64,000 nucleotides of DNA, from assembly GCA_014529385.2 (NCBI GenBank), contig CM043945.1, positions 146,115,741 through 146,179,740 on the forward strand. The letters are read 5' to 3'. Under the pieces are notes generated by a model. It was not told where the DNA came from and did not search any database. It was given only the letters and a program-made list of their open reading frames with translations. Shown here one piece after another: positions 35,735 to 46,897 of this stretch. Position numbers and translations under genes: made by a program. This DNA is from Adiantum capillus-veneris (Eukaryota; Streptophyta; Polypodiopsida; Polypodiales; Pteridaceae). Numbering within the stretch: the first letter of the stretch is position 1; every line of letters starts with the position of its first letter.

Positions 35735-35930
35735 GTCTAGATGGTCATTGTGTCGGGGATGTAGTGACTCTTGCCGCCCTGAAGATCCACCTTCTTCCCT
35801 ATCTTCTGAAGACATTTCACCAGTACTTTTGGATCGACGGAGCCCACCATGAGTGAAGACAGCAATACCCTATATTCCATTGAGGGCTTTCTTCACCCGC
35901 TTCATGTAGGCATCGCAGTCTATGGAGACC
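35735..35930 (-). pseudogene. Captured heavy-metal-associated (HMA) domain fragment
   Basis: On the minus strand, VSIDCDAYMKRVKKALNGI ends at a TAG, and in another frame a little downstream VGSVDPKVLVKCLQKIGKKV then GGKSHYIPD follow. This order fits the first and last parts of the plant HMA fold (copper-chaperone-like and HIPP proteins). The metal-binding CxxC is broken: the second Cys position is Tyr. The middle strands are shortened and out of frame. The fragment lies in the 5' non-coding part of CACTA element 1, flanked by two similar ~95-base AT-rich direct repeats (35629-35724 and 35930-36026). It is best read as a host-gene piece carried by the transposon. Confidence 0.7.
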
Positions 35931-36296
35931 TAAATCTAATCTAATATAACGTAAATCTAAATCTAGCTTAAATAAACGTAAATCTAGTTAAGAATAAACC
36001 TAAATCTAATTTAATGTAAGTCTACATATAACCTAATCTTTAACGTCTTTTAAAATAGTTTCCTACGACGTTATAACTCTCTTCTTCTTGTGTGTGTACG
36101 CGTGTGTGGATGTGTGTGCCAATAAAAAGAGATAAACGGTATAACCTTTCTATCACCCATGCCAAGTATGATAGATTGATTATGCCATTTCTCTCTTGAA
36201 TAATAGGTCTTCAGTTCAACTCCTCGTCGGTTAGATCTTTAGGTCTTTTAATTTTAATTAGTTTCCTACGACGTTAAATTAGTTTCTCTCTCTTTC

Positions 36297-36508
36297 TCTT
36301 TCAATGTGTGTGCGTTTTTTTGGATCGTATACATGTTTTCTCTCTCTTTTCCTCTCTCAATGTGTGCGTTTTTTGTTTATGCATGTTCTCTCTCTCTTTT
36401 CCTCTCTCAATGCGTGCGTTTTTTGTTTATGCATGCTCTCTCTCTCTTTTTCTCTCTCAATGTGTGTGCATTCTTTGTTTATGTATGTGTGTGTGCGTTT
36501 TTGTTTTT

Positions 36509-36553
<45 letters not shown>

Positions 36554-36670
36554 ACACTGTGTGTGTGTGTGTATGTGTGTGTGTGAGAGAGAAAGAGAGG
36601 GAGAGAGAAAGAGGGGAAGGGAACATGAGAATGAGGAGAGGGAAGGAGCATACCTGGCTCTCCTTCCTCT

Positions 36671-36710
<40 letters not shown>

Positions 36711-36800
36711 AGAAGAAAAAGAGAGAGAAAGAGAGAGAGTGAGGGAGAGCATTACCTGCTCTTTGCTTGAGGGCGTCGAAAAACTCAGATCTGAGATCTG
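36297..36800. repeat. TC, GT and GA microsatellites near the CACTA 1 right end
   Basis: Three tandem ~60-base units (GTGTGCGTTTTTTG with CTCTCTCTTT, 36304-36480) followed by (TC)n, (GT)n and (GA)n tracts. Long frames in all directions here are repeat artefacts. Confidence 0.8.
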
Positions 36801-36974
36801 AGCTTTTGGGCACGCTCGGTTATTTTTTTTACCCCAGCCGGCGTCGCTATGAGCGTCGCAAATTTACAAATAAATTTGCGACGCTCATAGCGACGCTCAT
36901 AGCGACGCCGGGAATTTTTTTTTTGAGCGTCGCTGTGTGAGCGTCGCTAATATGAAGAACCTCTTGTAGTGCAT

Positions 36975-37850
36975 CTCAAAGTCTACTTGGAAAGAGTTTG
37001 AGAATGTCCAAAAGCGTTTTCTTACAAACTTTCTCCAAGTTAAGACACAAACACCATATATGCTTCTACTTCTTGAGTCGAGATCTCTTCCAATTGAGGT
37101 TATGGGCATGGAAAGGGTTGTGGAGTACATGATAAAGATGCATCAAAACCCCTCACATCGACTTCCTACAATTGCATGGGAAGCACGCAAAAAAGTTCAA
37201 AAGACGCATAAAAGCAAGATCTTGAGCACGGGATGGATGCAAGACATAAAGAAGTGGTTTGGGAGATGGGATGCATTACACTTGCTACATGATGCTTCAA
37301 TTGACTCTCAAGTGAATGAAGCTTTTCTACAACGCCAATGTATTATGGCTTGGGAGAAATCCGGTGGGTCACGCTTCATACATTACACCACCTATATTGC
37401 CCCCAACTACAAAACCACGTTCTTCGCTGAGAGAGGAAACCGTACTCACACTTACATGCTTGAGTCTATTCCCTTGTCCCCGATACGCACTATCGCAGCA
37501 ATTCGGCTTAGCTCCCATTTCCTTCGATGCGAGATAGGGCGTTGGGGCAATGGAGAAGAGTCAAATCGATTGTGCACATTATGATCACTACAAGTTCGAG
37601 AGTCTGAGTACCACACACTACTAGAGTGCTCAGATTTTGATCACATCCGAACTTGCTTCTCTCACATTTTCAGCCATAACTTAGACCTACACACTTTCCT
37701 CTCCCAGCCAAAGTGTGGGCTCTCCATTGCGACTCTCATCACTACAATTTTGGAGCATCGAGAGTCACTCATCAGCCATACACATACTACATCACATGTA
37801 ACTTTGGTCCCATAGGTCATATTTGACCTCCGAGGACGATAATAAAATCT
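36975..37850 (+). mobile_element. Second LINE, 3' part of ORF2 and 3' end
   Basis: Continues the LINE interrupted at 29362. The frame from 36975 gives ESRSLPIEVMGMERVVEYM and AWEARKKVQKTHKSK, matching the C-terminal third of ORF2 in the first LINE. At the zinc knuckle RLC-TL the second Cys codon is a TGA (37582-37584), after which EYHTLLEC continues in frame. The 3' UTR ends with the shared hairpin and a (TC)n tail. Confidence 0.85.
37814..37829 (+). promoter_or_regulatory. LINE 3'-end hairpin, second copy
   Basis: AGGTCA-TATT-TGACCT, a 6-bp perfect stem, followed by GAGGACGATAATAAAAT and (TC)n. The first LINE has AGGTC/GGCCT in the same place with AAGACGTTAATATAAC after it; the G-U pair keeps the stem. 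Confidence 0.55.
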
Positions 37851-37859
37851 ATCTCTCTC

Positions 37860-37908
<49 letters not shown>

Positions 37909-38629
37909 AAGAGGTCACTTGAATTCCGGCACCACATTACCGGCGTCACTGGTGGGCGTCGGTATATGTGTGTATTTATGGAGGGAGCTAAGTTTTTTTA
38001 AAAAATTTGATTTTCAAATTTCCGACGCTTCTTCCGGCGTCTATTCCGACCACAACGCGAATTGACATACCGACGCCTGTTCCGACGGCTGTACCAACGG
38101 CACTTGCAAAAATCAAAACCGCAGTCTTTCTCTACGCATTTCTCTTGTTCTTGCACATTTTCTCAAGCTCTCCTCTTACCCATCTCTCACAGATCTGGTG
38201 CGATACAAGCTGTCGGAAGTGCTAATCTTGCTTGTGGGTTAGCGCATAACACTAAGGTAAGATTGTTTCATGTTTACTTGTAGATTTAGGGTTTAGGGTT
38301 TAACTTTGTGTTTGTGTGTGCATTTTTGCAAGTTCCAGGACTTTTACAACAACTGTCATTGCTCAAATAGGACGAATGTGAGTGCTCAAACCTTTAAATG
38401 CATATTAAATTTATTTAATTACTTTGTATATTAAGAAAAGAAAGTTTTATGCTTTAAACTTTGAATGCTTTAAAAGGAATTAGGGTTTGTTATGTGAAAT
38501 TTCATTTTAAATTATGAAAAAAATTTGTTTAAGTTTATGAAAAAATCTTGTTTTGAAGAAAATTTTTATTGAATTATGTCGTTTTTCAAATTATGCAGTT
38601 GATGGGGTTTATGTTTTAGGTTAAGTTTA

Positions 38630-38875
38630 TGTTATAAGTTAAGTTAGATTAGGTTAGATTACGTTAAGTTAAACTACATTGCTAGGTTAGGTTATATGTT
38701 AGGTTAGATTAAGTTAAGCTACGTTAAGTTAAGTAATATTAGGGTAGGTTAGGTTAAGCTACGTTAAGTTAGGTTATGTTATCTTACATGTTAGGTTAGA
38801 TAGAGTTAATCTACGTTAGGTTTATCTACGTTAGGTTAGGTTATGTTAGGTTAGATTAGGTTAAGCTACGTTCGA
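38630..38875. repeat. GTTAGGTTA-type array
   Basis: Degenerate repeats of GGTTAGGTTA and CTACGTTAAGTTA. A similar array occurs at 39900-40320 on the other side of the foldback repeats. Confidence 0.8.
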
Positions 38876-38879
38876 CAAT

Positions 38880-39900
38880 ACGGAAAGTCATAGAGCTTAC
38901 CCACAACACATATTAAAAACAACACAATGGCGATCCGTTCGTCAATACGACGAGCCATAAAGATTACCTGCAACACATATGCATTGTGGGCAAGCTCTAT
39001 GGCTTTCCGTATTGCCAATGGCTCGCCATTGTGTTGTTTATATATCCGCGAGCAGTTTTCAAGTCCTAAAATAGCTAAGCGGCCCTAAAAATAACACCAT
39101 GGCGAGCCGTTTGGCAATATGGCAAGCCATAGATCTTATTTGCAATGCATATGCATTGTGGGTAAGCTTTATGGCTTGCCGTATTGCCAAACGACTCGCC
39201 ATGGTGTTGTCTATATGTTTGCGAGCGATTTTTCAGCGCTAAAATTGCCTTGTGTCCCTAAAAACAACACAATGGTGATCCGTTTGGCAATACGGCAAGC
39301 CATAAAGCCTACCCACAAGGCATATGCATTGAGAGCAAGCTCTATGGCTCTCTGTATTGCGAAAAGGCTCGAAATTGTGTTGTCTTTTGGACCACAAGAA
39401 ATTTTTAAGCCCTAAAATAGCTAAGCAACCCTAAAAACAACACAATGGAGATCCATTTGGCAAAATGGAAAGCCGTAGAGCTTTCCCACAATACATATGC
39501 ATTGTGGGAAAGCTCTATGGCTTTTCGTATTGCCAACGGCTGGCCATTGTGTTGTCTATATGTGTGTGAGCGATTTTCAAGCGCTAAAATTGCCTCATGC
39601 CTCTAGAAACAACACAATGGCAATCCGTTTGGCAATACGGCAAGCCATAAAGCTTTCACACAAGGCATATGCATTGTGGGAAAGCTCTATGGATTTCCAT
39701 ATTGCCAACGGCTCGCCATTGTGTTGTCTATATGTCTGTGAGCGATTTTCAGGCCATAAAATCGCTTCGCAACTCTAAAAACAACACAATGGTGAGCCGT
39801 TTGCCAAATTGGCAAGCCATAGAGCTTGCCCACATAGCATATGCCCACATAGCTGCATGGATTGTCGTTTTACTAAACGCCTCACCATTGTGTTGTTTTT
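38880..39900. repeat. Six tandem foldback (hairpin) repeats
   Basis: A unit of about 172 bases recurs six times. In each, a left arm containing GGCGATCCGTTTGGCAATAC and GGCAAGCCATA is followed by its near-perfect inverted copy (CTATGGCTT, GTATTGCCAA, GGCTCGCCATTGTGTTG) around a centre with GCATATGCA. Arms are about 55 bases. A transcript through it would form six long hairpins in a row. Frames across it (39119-39917) are artefacts. Confidence 0.85.
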
Positions 39901-40380
39901 ATGTTAGGTTAGGTTAGGTTTAGATTATAGGTTACGTGAGATTATAGGTTAGGTTAGAGCTATCGACGGCATAATTAATAGTCGAAAAAATACAAACGGA
40001 CTTTGAAGATGACTCATGTACTTCTAAAAACGCAAACGGACTTCGGTTAGGTTAGGTTTAGGTTATAAGTTAGGTTAGGTATAGGTTTTAGGTTAGGTTA
40101 GATTATAGGTTAGGCATAACAATTATAGGTTAGGTTAGAGCTAGCATCAAATTAATAGTCGGAAAAACGCAATCGGACTTCAAAGATGACTCGTATACTT
40201 CTAAAAACGCAAACGGACTTTGGTTAGGTGAGGTTATAGGTTAGGTTTAGGTTATAAGTTAGGTTACATTAAGTTAGGTTAGGGTTATGTTATAGGTTAG
40301 GTTAGAGCTAGCATCAAATTGATAGTAGAAAAAACACAATCGGACTTAAAAAGTGCACACAGATTTCAAGAACCTTAATA
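39900..40380. repeat. Second GTTAGGTTA-type array with interspersed unit
   Basis: GGTTAGGTTTAGGTTATA-like repeats alternate with a ~60-base unit containing AAACGGACTT and CGGACTTCAAA. Confidence 0.8.
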
Positions 40381-40778
40381 TATAGTCATTGACCAATAAA
40401 GACGAGATTATCACCCTATGGTCCTAATCTTCGTGCACCTCTAGATCGAGGTGTCGGGGATCCGACCTGGCTAGAGAATGTGAGGTTATTAGTCATTGAC
40501 CAATAAAGATGAGATTATCACCCTGTGGTCCTAATCTCCGTGCACCTCTAGATCGAGGTGTCGGGGATCGGACCTGGCTAGAGAATGTGAGGTTGTTAGA
40601 GCTAGCAAAAAATAGTTGAAAAAATGCAATCGGACTTCAAAAGTGCACATAGACTTCAAGAACATTAATATATAGTCATTGACCAATAAAGATGATATTA
40701 TTACCCTGTGGTCCTAATCTCCGTGCACCTCTAGACCGAGGTGTGCGGGGATCGGGCCTGGCTAGATAATGTGAGGTT
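40381..40778 (+). promoter_or_regulatory. CACTA leader block, three copies (element 2)
   Basis: Three copies (40381-40487, 40491-40594, 40671-40778) of the ~105-base block also found once in element 1. Each contains TCATTGACCAATAAAGA, GGTCCTAATCTYCGTGCACC and the CACCTC/GAGGTG hairpin, and ends CTAGAGAATGTGAGGTT or close to it. They lie directly upstream of the transposase pseudogene. Confidence 0.65.
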
Positions 40779-40879
40779 GTTAAAGCTTGTCATGTACTTA
40801 GTAGTGTGTAGTTATAACAACTAGAGTGTTTTAATTATTTGTTGCATCATTGGTAGATAAAGTATGGATGATAGGATGG

Positions 40880-43800
40880 TGTGTACTTGTGCGCATTCCA
40901 AGCATCAGATCTTTCGAAAACGAAAAATCTACGACCAATACATACGCAATCACGGTCTATTTCTGATAGAGCAAATACGAGACCTGTGTTATTGATCTCA
41001 TGGTCTAGAGATTGAAGGTCAAAGTCCGCAAGTAGACATTGCTCCAACTTCATCCCAAAGAAGACGATTTTCAAACGAGCAGCCATCGACTAAGTCCTCC
41101 CAACTGATACCTGAAGTGGCATTTCAAGAAGTAGAGATGGAGCAGATGTTGGACGTGTTCTTTGACATGGATTCCAACATAGAGGCGAAAACATTGAACG
41201 CAGTACAGTGGACCAACCTCAGCCATCCCGTTTATATTGACGGAATGATAGCAACGATGAAGAGGGCAAAGTCTTGCATGCATGCCGCTCTACATTGGTA
41301 CAAAAATATCACTTCTCCGTACCGCATTGTCAATGCTTAATTTGCAGTCTGTCTATATGGTTGGTCTCATGCCTTAGTCACAGAGCTTTTCAGGTAAACA
41401 TATTTATCCTAAGCATGGTAAAGTGCAAATTACAGCTCATATAAAGTGATCAAAGGACTGACTTGTTCATGTAACGCCAGGTTGCTGAATGAGCAAATCT
41501 TGCCAAAAGGGAATCACATGCCCCCTACCCATCCAACCACTAAAAATCTTCTTACTAATTTGGGCTTGGATTATCAGAAAATACCTGCGTACAGGGAGGA
41601 CACACAAGGAAAATTTATCCCTGCAAAGGTCCTTTGACACTTTCCTATCATTCCAAGAATAAAGAGCATGTTTAGGTGCAAGTCCATAGCCGCTTTGATG
41701 ACATGGCACTCAAATACTAGATCGACAGATGCTGTTATGCGGGTACCTGCTGACTCTCGTGCATGGAAGCACATAGAGGAAAGTTGGCCTACATTTAAGA
41801 ATGAGCCTCGATGTATCCACTTTGGTCTGGCAATGGACGGAGTAAACTCATTCGGATTACGGAGTTTGTCATGGAGCTCGTGGCCTATTTGTTTGGTTGA
41901 TTATAATCTTCCACCATTGCTTGCTATCAAGAAGGGACATTTGTTGTTGTCATTGATCGTCCCAGGAAAGTACAAAGCAAAAAACTCTATCTGGCACCAC
42001 TTATGGAAGAGCTCCATACTTGTGGACAAGAATCGATGTGGTTGATATGTCCCAACCAATCGGACAATGGAATGTACATGTGCAAGGAATTCTCATGTGG
42101 ACCATGCACGATTGGCCAGGCTTTGGTGAGTGTTCAGGTAAGTGCCTTTAAAACCCTCACATACAGGTGATTCATGGCTATGTATACGCTTTTAAATATT
42201 AATATATGATGTTTTAAGCTTGAGTTACTCGAGCAATCATGCATGTCTAAAATGTGGTCCTCAACTTGGCTTCGGCCGCTTTGAGCATTTGAGCAAGACA
42301 ATTTACGAGGAGCATGGTAGATTTTTGCTTGAAGGACATGAGCTACATGGACCAAACATATGCAAACATGACCTGCATCCACTAAAAGTGAGCGATTGGA
42401 AAAATATGTGGCTGGAGAGGGGAGATTGGATGCAACACTTTCTATTTTCCATGATCTCTCGTGCTGGAGTGACCTACTGATTAATCATTTGCTCGACCCA
42501 ATGCACATCTTCAAGAATGTGGGGAAAATCATCTGGAAGACCATCACTGGAAAAAGGGAGAGCAAGGCCAAAGAGATGACCTGCAGGCTATGGGTCAAAT
42601 GCCAGAGATGTGGCCTCGACTTAAACCCAATGGAAAGTGGTCTATACCAAAAGGTCCATGGGTTCTGAGTTACGCAGAAGAGCAACAAGTGAAGAAGACT
42701 ATATCTTCATTCATGACTCCCACAGGGTGCATGCGATGTTTGAAAACGGATTTTACGAGAGATGACAATCTCAGTGGTCTTAAGTCCCACGATTGGCACA
42801 AACTTTTACAGTTCATCTTACCAATTGCCATAAAGGATTTTTTGATGGATGACATTAGAAGAACAATCTACAAAATCAGTGAGTTGGTACGCTGGATCAG
42901 TTCAAAAGAGATACGAGAAGACAACATTGATGCAGCACGCTTAAATGCTATTGAAGCAGTGTGCATGGTGGAGAATCTCCAACAAGCATTCTTACCATCC
43001 AAATGCATGTACTTGTGCATGTGGTCGATGAAGTTGCAGTTGCTGGGGTGGTCCATAGTAGGTGGATGTTCTTCTTCGAGAGATTTATGAAGACTTTAAA
43101 GGGGTTTTTTCGTCAAAGGGCTCGCCCCGAGGGTAGCATGGCCGAAGGATGGCTTGTACAAGAGTCTTTTGTCCTCATTAGTAAATTTTTGGTCTCAATT
43201 GATCCAGCGATGCCCCGAATGTGGAGTACTGAGGTCAACGTCAAGGTGACAGGGAATGAGCCGCAGGGACAAGGCATCGTTAGACAGATGGACATCACAA
43301 TGCGAGAAAAGGTTATGAGATTTTGCCTTCTCAACTCAGACATCATGCAAAAGTGGCTAGAGAGGTACAAAGGGGAAAAGCAACAACGTTTGATAGATTA
43401 GCTTCAATTCAAGCGCAACCGCGCAATTAGAAACCTTCCTTTTTCAGATCATCTTCAAAAATTTCATGACTTTCCAACTGGGTGGTGGTTAGATGCGACA
43501 CTCTCAGAGGCACAGAGGAGTGGAGTGTTGATTACTGAAGAGGAAGTGGAGATGTCAAGGGGTTGGGATTGGCATGTACATTTCACAACTTCCTTTTCAA
43601 GCTCCACATGAAGATTAGTTTGCTTTAATAACTTTTAGTTTGTTTCAATTTTGTGGCTGCAGTATCAAAAATATGGAGCTTTGTGGTCGCATGGGAAGAA
43701 TTTCAGAGTGCAACAGATTGACGAAAGGGTCACTTTCGACAGTGGTGTTAGGGCAAGCTTCGTCCAAAAAAGTAGGAGTAATGCCAGGGATGAGAATACA

Positions 43801-44325
43801 GAGACTAGCTAGCTTGAATACTTTGGACACATCCAAGACATTGTGAAGATTAGCTTTAGAAAGTTTGATATGTTTATCTTTGATGTCAAGTGGTTCAAAG
43901 TTATTACCAGTGGCCCTAATGCAATTGTGAGTAAAGACAAGAGTGGATTGATTTAAGTGAACTTCAAGAGCGTGTGGACAGATGTGCGGGATACATTCTT
44001 ACTTCCACAGCATTGTGAACAAGTTGTGTTCATACACGTTTCACTATGGAAACAAGATGATGAGAACGATCTGTCTAAACCCTGCTCGCTATATGTCGTT
44101 CAAGTTGCTCCACGTAGTAAGCAAGTGTGTGAAGGATCAGATGTTGAGCTCGAAGAGGTGATTCATGAACAAAGCGCAGGACCGACTCCAACTTTAAGTT
44201 TAGATTTTGAGGTGGATGTCAGCATTGAGCAATTGTCTAAACCTAGAGATGAGGTGTCAAATAGTGAAGCTGATGCGGAGAGCGACAAAGAAGTAGAGTT
44301 TGATGACGAAGATGCAGAAGTATAG
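40880..44325 (+). pseudogene. TNPD-like CACTA transposase, decayed (element 2)
   Basis: Same domain order as in element 1. Exon 1 (about 40880-41393) has a degraded transposase-associated motif (CTCAHSKH) and ends LVTELFR before GTAAAC. Exon 2 from about 41480 lacks the zinc ribbon (NLGLDYQKIPA joins directly to GKFIPAKVL), then has a TGA at 41636 and GLAMDGVNSFG. Exon 3 has HACLKCGPQLG, LLDPMHIFKNVG and LKSHDWHKLLQ, with frameshifts near 42450 and 42590. DUF4218 (VHVVDEVAVAGVVHSRW, ARPEGSMAEGW) and DUF4216 (FDVKWFKVI, DTFLLPQHCEQVV) follow with more breaks. Introns 3 and 5 of element 1 are exactly absent here. Not functional. Confidence 0.85.
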
Positions 44326-44546
44326 ATTGAGATAGAAATCTTTGGTGCATCAGATCTCATAGAGGATGAGAGATTAACTAATGACTTTTGCTAGGAAACC
44401 TTTTGTAAAGCTCTTTTTATTAGTCTACAATACACTTTAGATGTTGTCATTTGTGTAGCAGTTTCGTTGATTTGTTATTTGTATTGATTAAGCATTTCTT
44501 ACATAAACTAATGTATTTTGTGGGTGTTGTTTGTGTATGATAAGCC

Positions 44547-45635
44547 ATGGCCAATGATGATGAGCCATCCTCTCCTAGTTTTAGTTTTCTTGTCACTCCG
44601 ACTGGCATGTCACCCGAGAAGATGGGCTCATTTTTGTCTCAGTTCACACCAGAGAAGATCGCGATGGCACAACACCTTTGGGGTGCAGGTCCCTCTAGAT
44701 CTACTATGACCAACCCTACTCCCGGGACTAATGTAGTCCCTACACCGAGCGTCCCCACACCTGAGTCTAGTGTGCCCCCTACGCCTAGGACTCGTGTGCC
44801 CCCTACACCAACGGGTAGTTCATCCTCGAGACGATGTAGGTGTCATTCTGGCGGTGGTGGTTGTTGTGGTAGAAGTTCTACCAATGCTCCACACCACCAA
44901 GAGAGCATCCACCAATCTTTTCAGTAGATAGTTCATTGATGGTCACACCACGTACACCTTGGGGATCATGCGAGCATGATCCTAGCAAGGTGTACAAGAG
45001 TAGGGATGGGGCTGTTGTGGCAGATAGGATCGGAAAGGCCATGCGATAGAGGATTCGAAAGCTCTGTATGATTCAGTTTGGTCACTTTGTGATGGAGATT
45101 TGGGAAAACCTCAATGTCGAGAGAAAGAATTACAGAGAGTACAGGTCGGCAGAGGGGTATTGTCAAGTCTCAAACAACTGGATTTTGAGCGTGGCGAAGT
45201 CCAAAATGTCACACCATAGGTCAGAGGCGAGAGACAGGTACAATTACGATAGTCCCAAGCTGGCATGTTTGGATGCAAAGGAGTAGACGGGGATTGCATG
45301 AGAGACACAAAACAATCCTGACAGATTTCAGCAGCAGCAGAGAGATGCAGCCAGAGCACGCTTGGAGTCTGTTGGAGCATCACATCTTGGGAGTGAAGGC
45401 TACGATACGCTTTGACATGAGTTCGTAAGTATTATATGTATGATTTAAATTATTGATAATATATATATTATTTGAATATTTATCTAATGATTAAACCATA
45501 ATTTTGCAGGAAATTGCCGTGAAGCGCCTTTCGACACGCCAAGAGGAGAAGTATGGAAACAAGCATGGACTTGTGGCCCTTTTGACCCAGATGCAGGAGG
45601 AGGGAGAGGAAGTCGATTGGGAGGAATTACCATGA
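44547..45635 (+). pseudogene. TNPA-like CACTA protein, decayed (element 2)
   Basis: From ATG 44547: MSPEKMGSFLSQFTPEKIAM, a Thr/Pro-rich part and CRCHSGGGGCCGRSS, then TAG at 44925. In-frame or shifted continuation matches the family domain: KLCMIQFGHFVMEIWENL, RFQQQQRDAARARLES, ASHLGSEGYD (to about 45425). After an intron with GTAAGT...GCAG, the last exon (45509-45635) gives KRLSTRQEEKYGNKHG and ends TGA. The GGGGCCG motif is shared with element 1. Several stops make it non-functional. Confidence 0.75.
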
Positions 45636-45689
45636 GGGTCTTCTCACTCAGTGATTGTTTGCATATGTATAGTTTTATAGTTCTTATGT

Positions 45690-45980
45690 TTATGGTTTAT
45701 GGTTTATGGTATGGCACATATGTTATGGTTTGACAGTCAACTTAAGATTATGGTTTTGCTATGAGGGTATGACAATCATCTGATGGTTATGGTTATGGTT
45801 GTGCAATGATGGTATGGCAATCAGGTGATGGTTATGGTTTTGCTATGATGGTATAGCAATCATGTGATGGTTATGGTTGTGCAATGATGGTATGGCTGTT
45901 ATGGTTATGGTATGACAAGCAAGTTATGATAATGATTATGGTATGGCAAACAGGTTATGTTTACGATTTTACAGTTTTTG
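45690..45980. repeat. ATGGTTATGG-rich imperfect tandem repeats
   Basis: Five or so units of about 40 bases with GCAATCATGTGATGGTTATG and GTTTTGCTATGATGGTAT, at the 3' side of element 2. Confidence 0.75.
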
Positions 45981-46437
45981 ACTCATGTTTTAATTATGTT
46001 AACAAGTTATGTTATTCTTACAATTTTGCTAATTGCCATACACTCGCTCTTTAGCATCAGCTTGTAGGTGGAGTGCGATTGCTTGTGCACTCTTTCTTTG
46101 CGTAGAGAGGGCTTTTTTCTTTTGCTGCAACATTAGTTCCCAGCCCTCTCAGCAAAAAAAAAAAATTGCAGGTTTGGTCGTCGGTACAAATGACTGTGTC
46201 AACGTCGGTAGGGGCAACAATATGAGCGTCGAAATACACTCTACAAATATCGGTGCGTATTACATTGTGTATTTTGACGTGTATTTGAAGGTTTATTTCG
46301 ACGTAAGCTATATCGATGGTCATACCAACGCTACGATATCGACGTCTCTTCCGAGGCCTATTTCAACGCTTTTTAGTTTAAAAAGTAACTTCATTTTGTC
46401 GGTACTTTCATCAAATTCTACGCGACGTCTTGAAGTG

Positions 46438-46671
46438 TCTCTCTCTCTCTCTCTTTTTGTGTGTGTGTGTGTGTGAAGAGGATCTAGGGGGGGGGGGGGG
46501 GGGGGGGGGGGGGCGGTGACAACTATTTAGCCCCCCCTTGGCGGGGGAGTTCGGGTGCAGTGTCCTCAAAGGTTGGAAATATATGTATTTTTGGATATGA
46601 ATTTGTATATAGTTTTACTAAAAATGATAGGATATTTATCATGTGGTAAGGGACTCTTATACACATTGTAT

Positions 46672-46709
<38 letters not shown>

Positions 46710-46850
46710 GGAAAAAGAGTCTCAATAGAGACAAGGAGTGATAGAGATTTGATCCTGACATTCTCTGACTCTAGACACTTAGTACGATTCTCATCAAAAA
46801 GTCCATGCACACATGTGGGTCCATGTTCAATAATCTCTGCAATTCTCAGC
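46438..46850. repeat. TC/GT tract, 29-base G run and GA tract
   Basis: (TC)n and (GT)n (46438-46473) lead into a run of 29 G (46485-46513), then unassigned sequence and a (GA)n tract (46675-46702). Confidence 0.8.
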
Positions 46851-46897
46851 CACATAATCGGCCGAGTTGTGTGGCATGCAAACAGTTGGAGACATGT

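Larger units (their letters stand above)
29363..36971 (-). mobile_element. Complete CACTA (En/Spm) transposon, element 1
   Basis: A 7,609-base element with perfect 14-bp terminal inverted repeats CACTACAAGAGGTT and a 3-bp target duplication CAT, inserted in ORF2 of the second LINE. Inside each end are many direct and inverted copies of AGCGACG/CGTCGCT, the expected sub-terminal binding sites. Two genes run leftward: a TNPD-like transposase (31500-35228) and a TNPA-like gene (29989-31302). The 5' region (35229-36800) contains microsatellites, a captured HMA-domain fragment and a hairpin-bearing leader block. The transposase gene is almost intact, so the element could be recent or recently active. 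Confidence 0.93.
37903..46437 (+). mobile_element. CACTA transposon, element 2 (decayed)
   Basis: About 8.5 kb. Left end CTCTACAAGAGGTC and right end (reverse complement) CACTTCAAGACGTC match each other at 11 of 14 positions and match the ends of element 1. Both sides are flanked by TC microsatellite, so the element sits in the (TC)n tail of the second LINE; the TCT target duplication is consistent but not informative. Sub-terminal motifs of the CCGGCGTC/CCGACG type occur at both ends. Inside, rightward: repeat-rich leader, TNPD-like pseudogene (40880-44325), TNPA-like pseudogene (44547-45635), ATGG-rich repeats. Confidence 0.75.

Noticed and set aside
36304-36813. Several long overlapping frames on both strands
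   Set aside because: Produced by TC, GT and GA microsatellites, which lack stops in many frames.
38880-39900. CRISPR-like regular repeats
   Set aside because: Repeat units are themselves long palindromes in a plant transposon, with no short-repeat/unique-spacer pattern and no cas genes.
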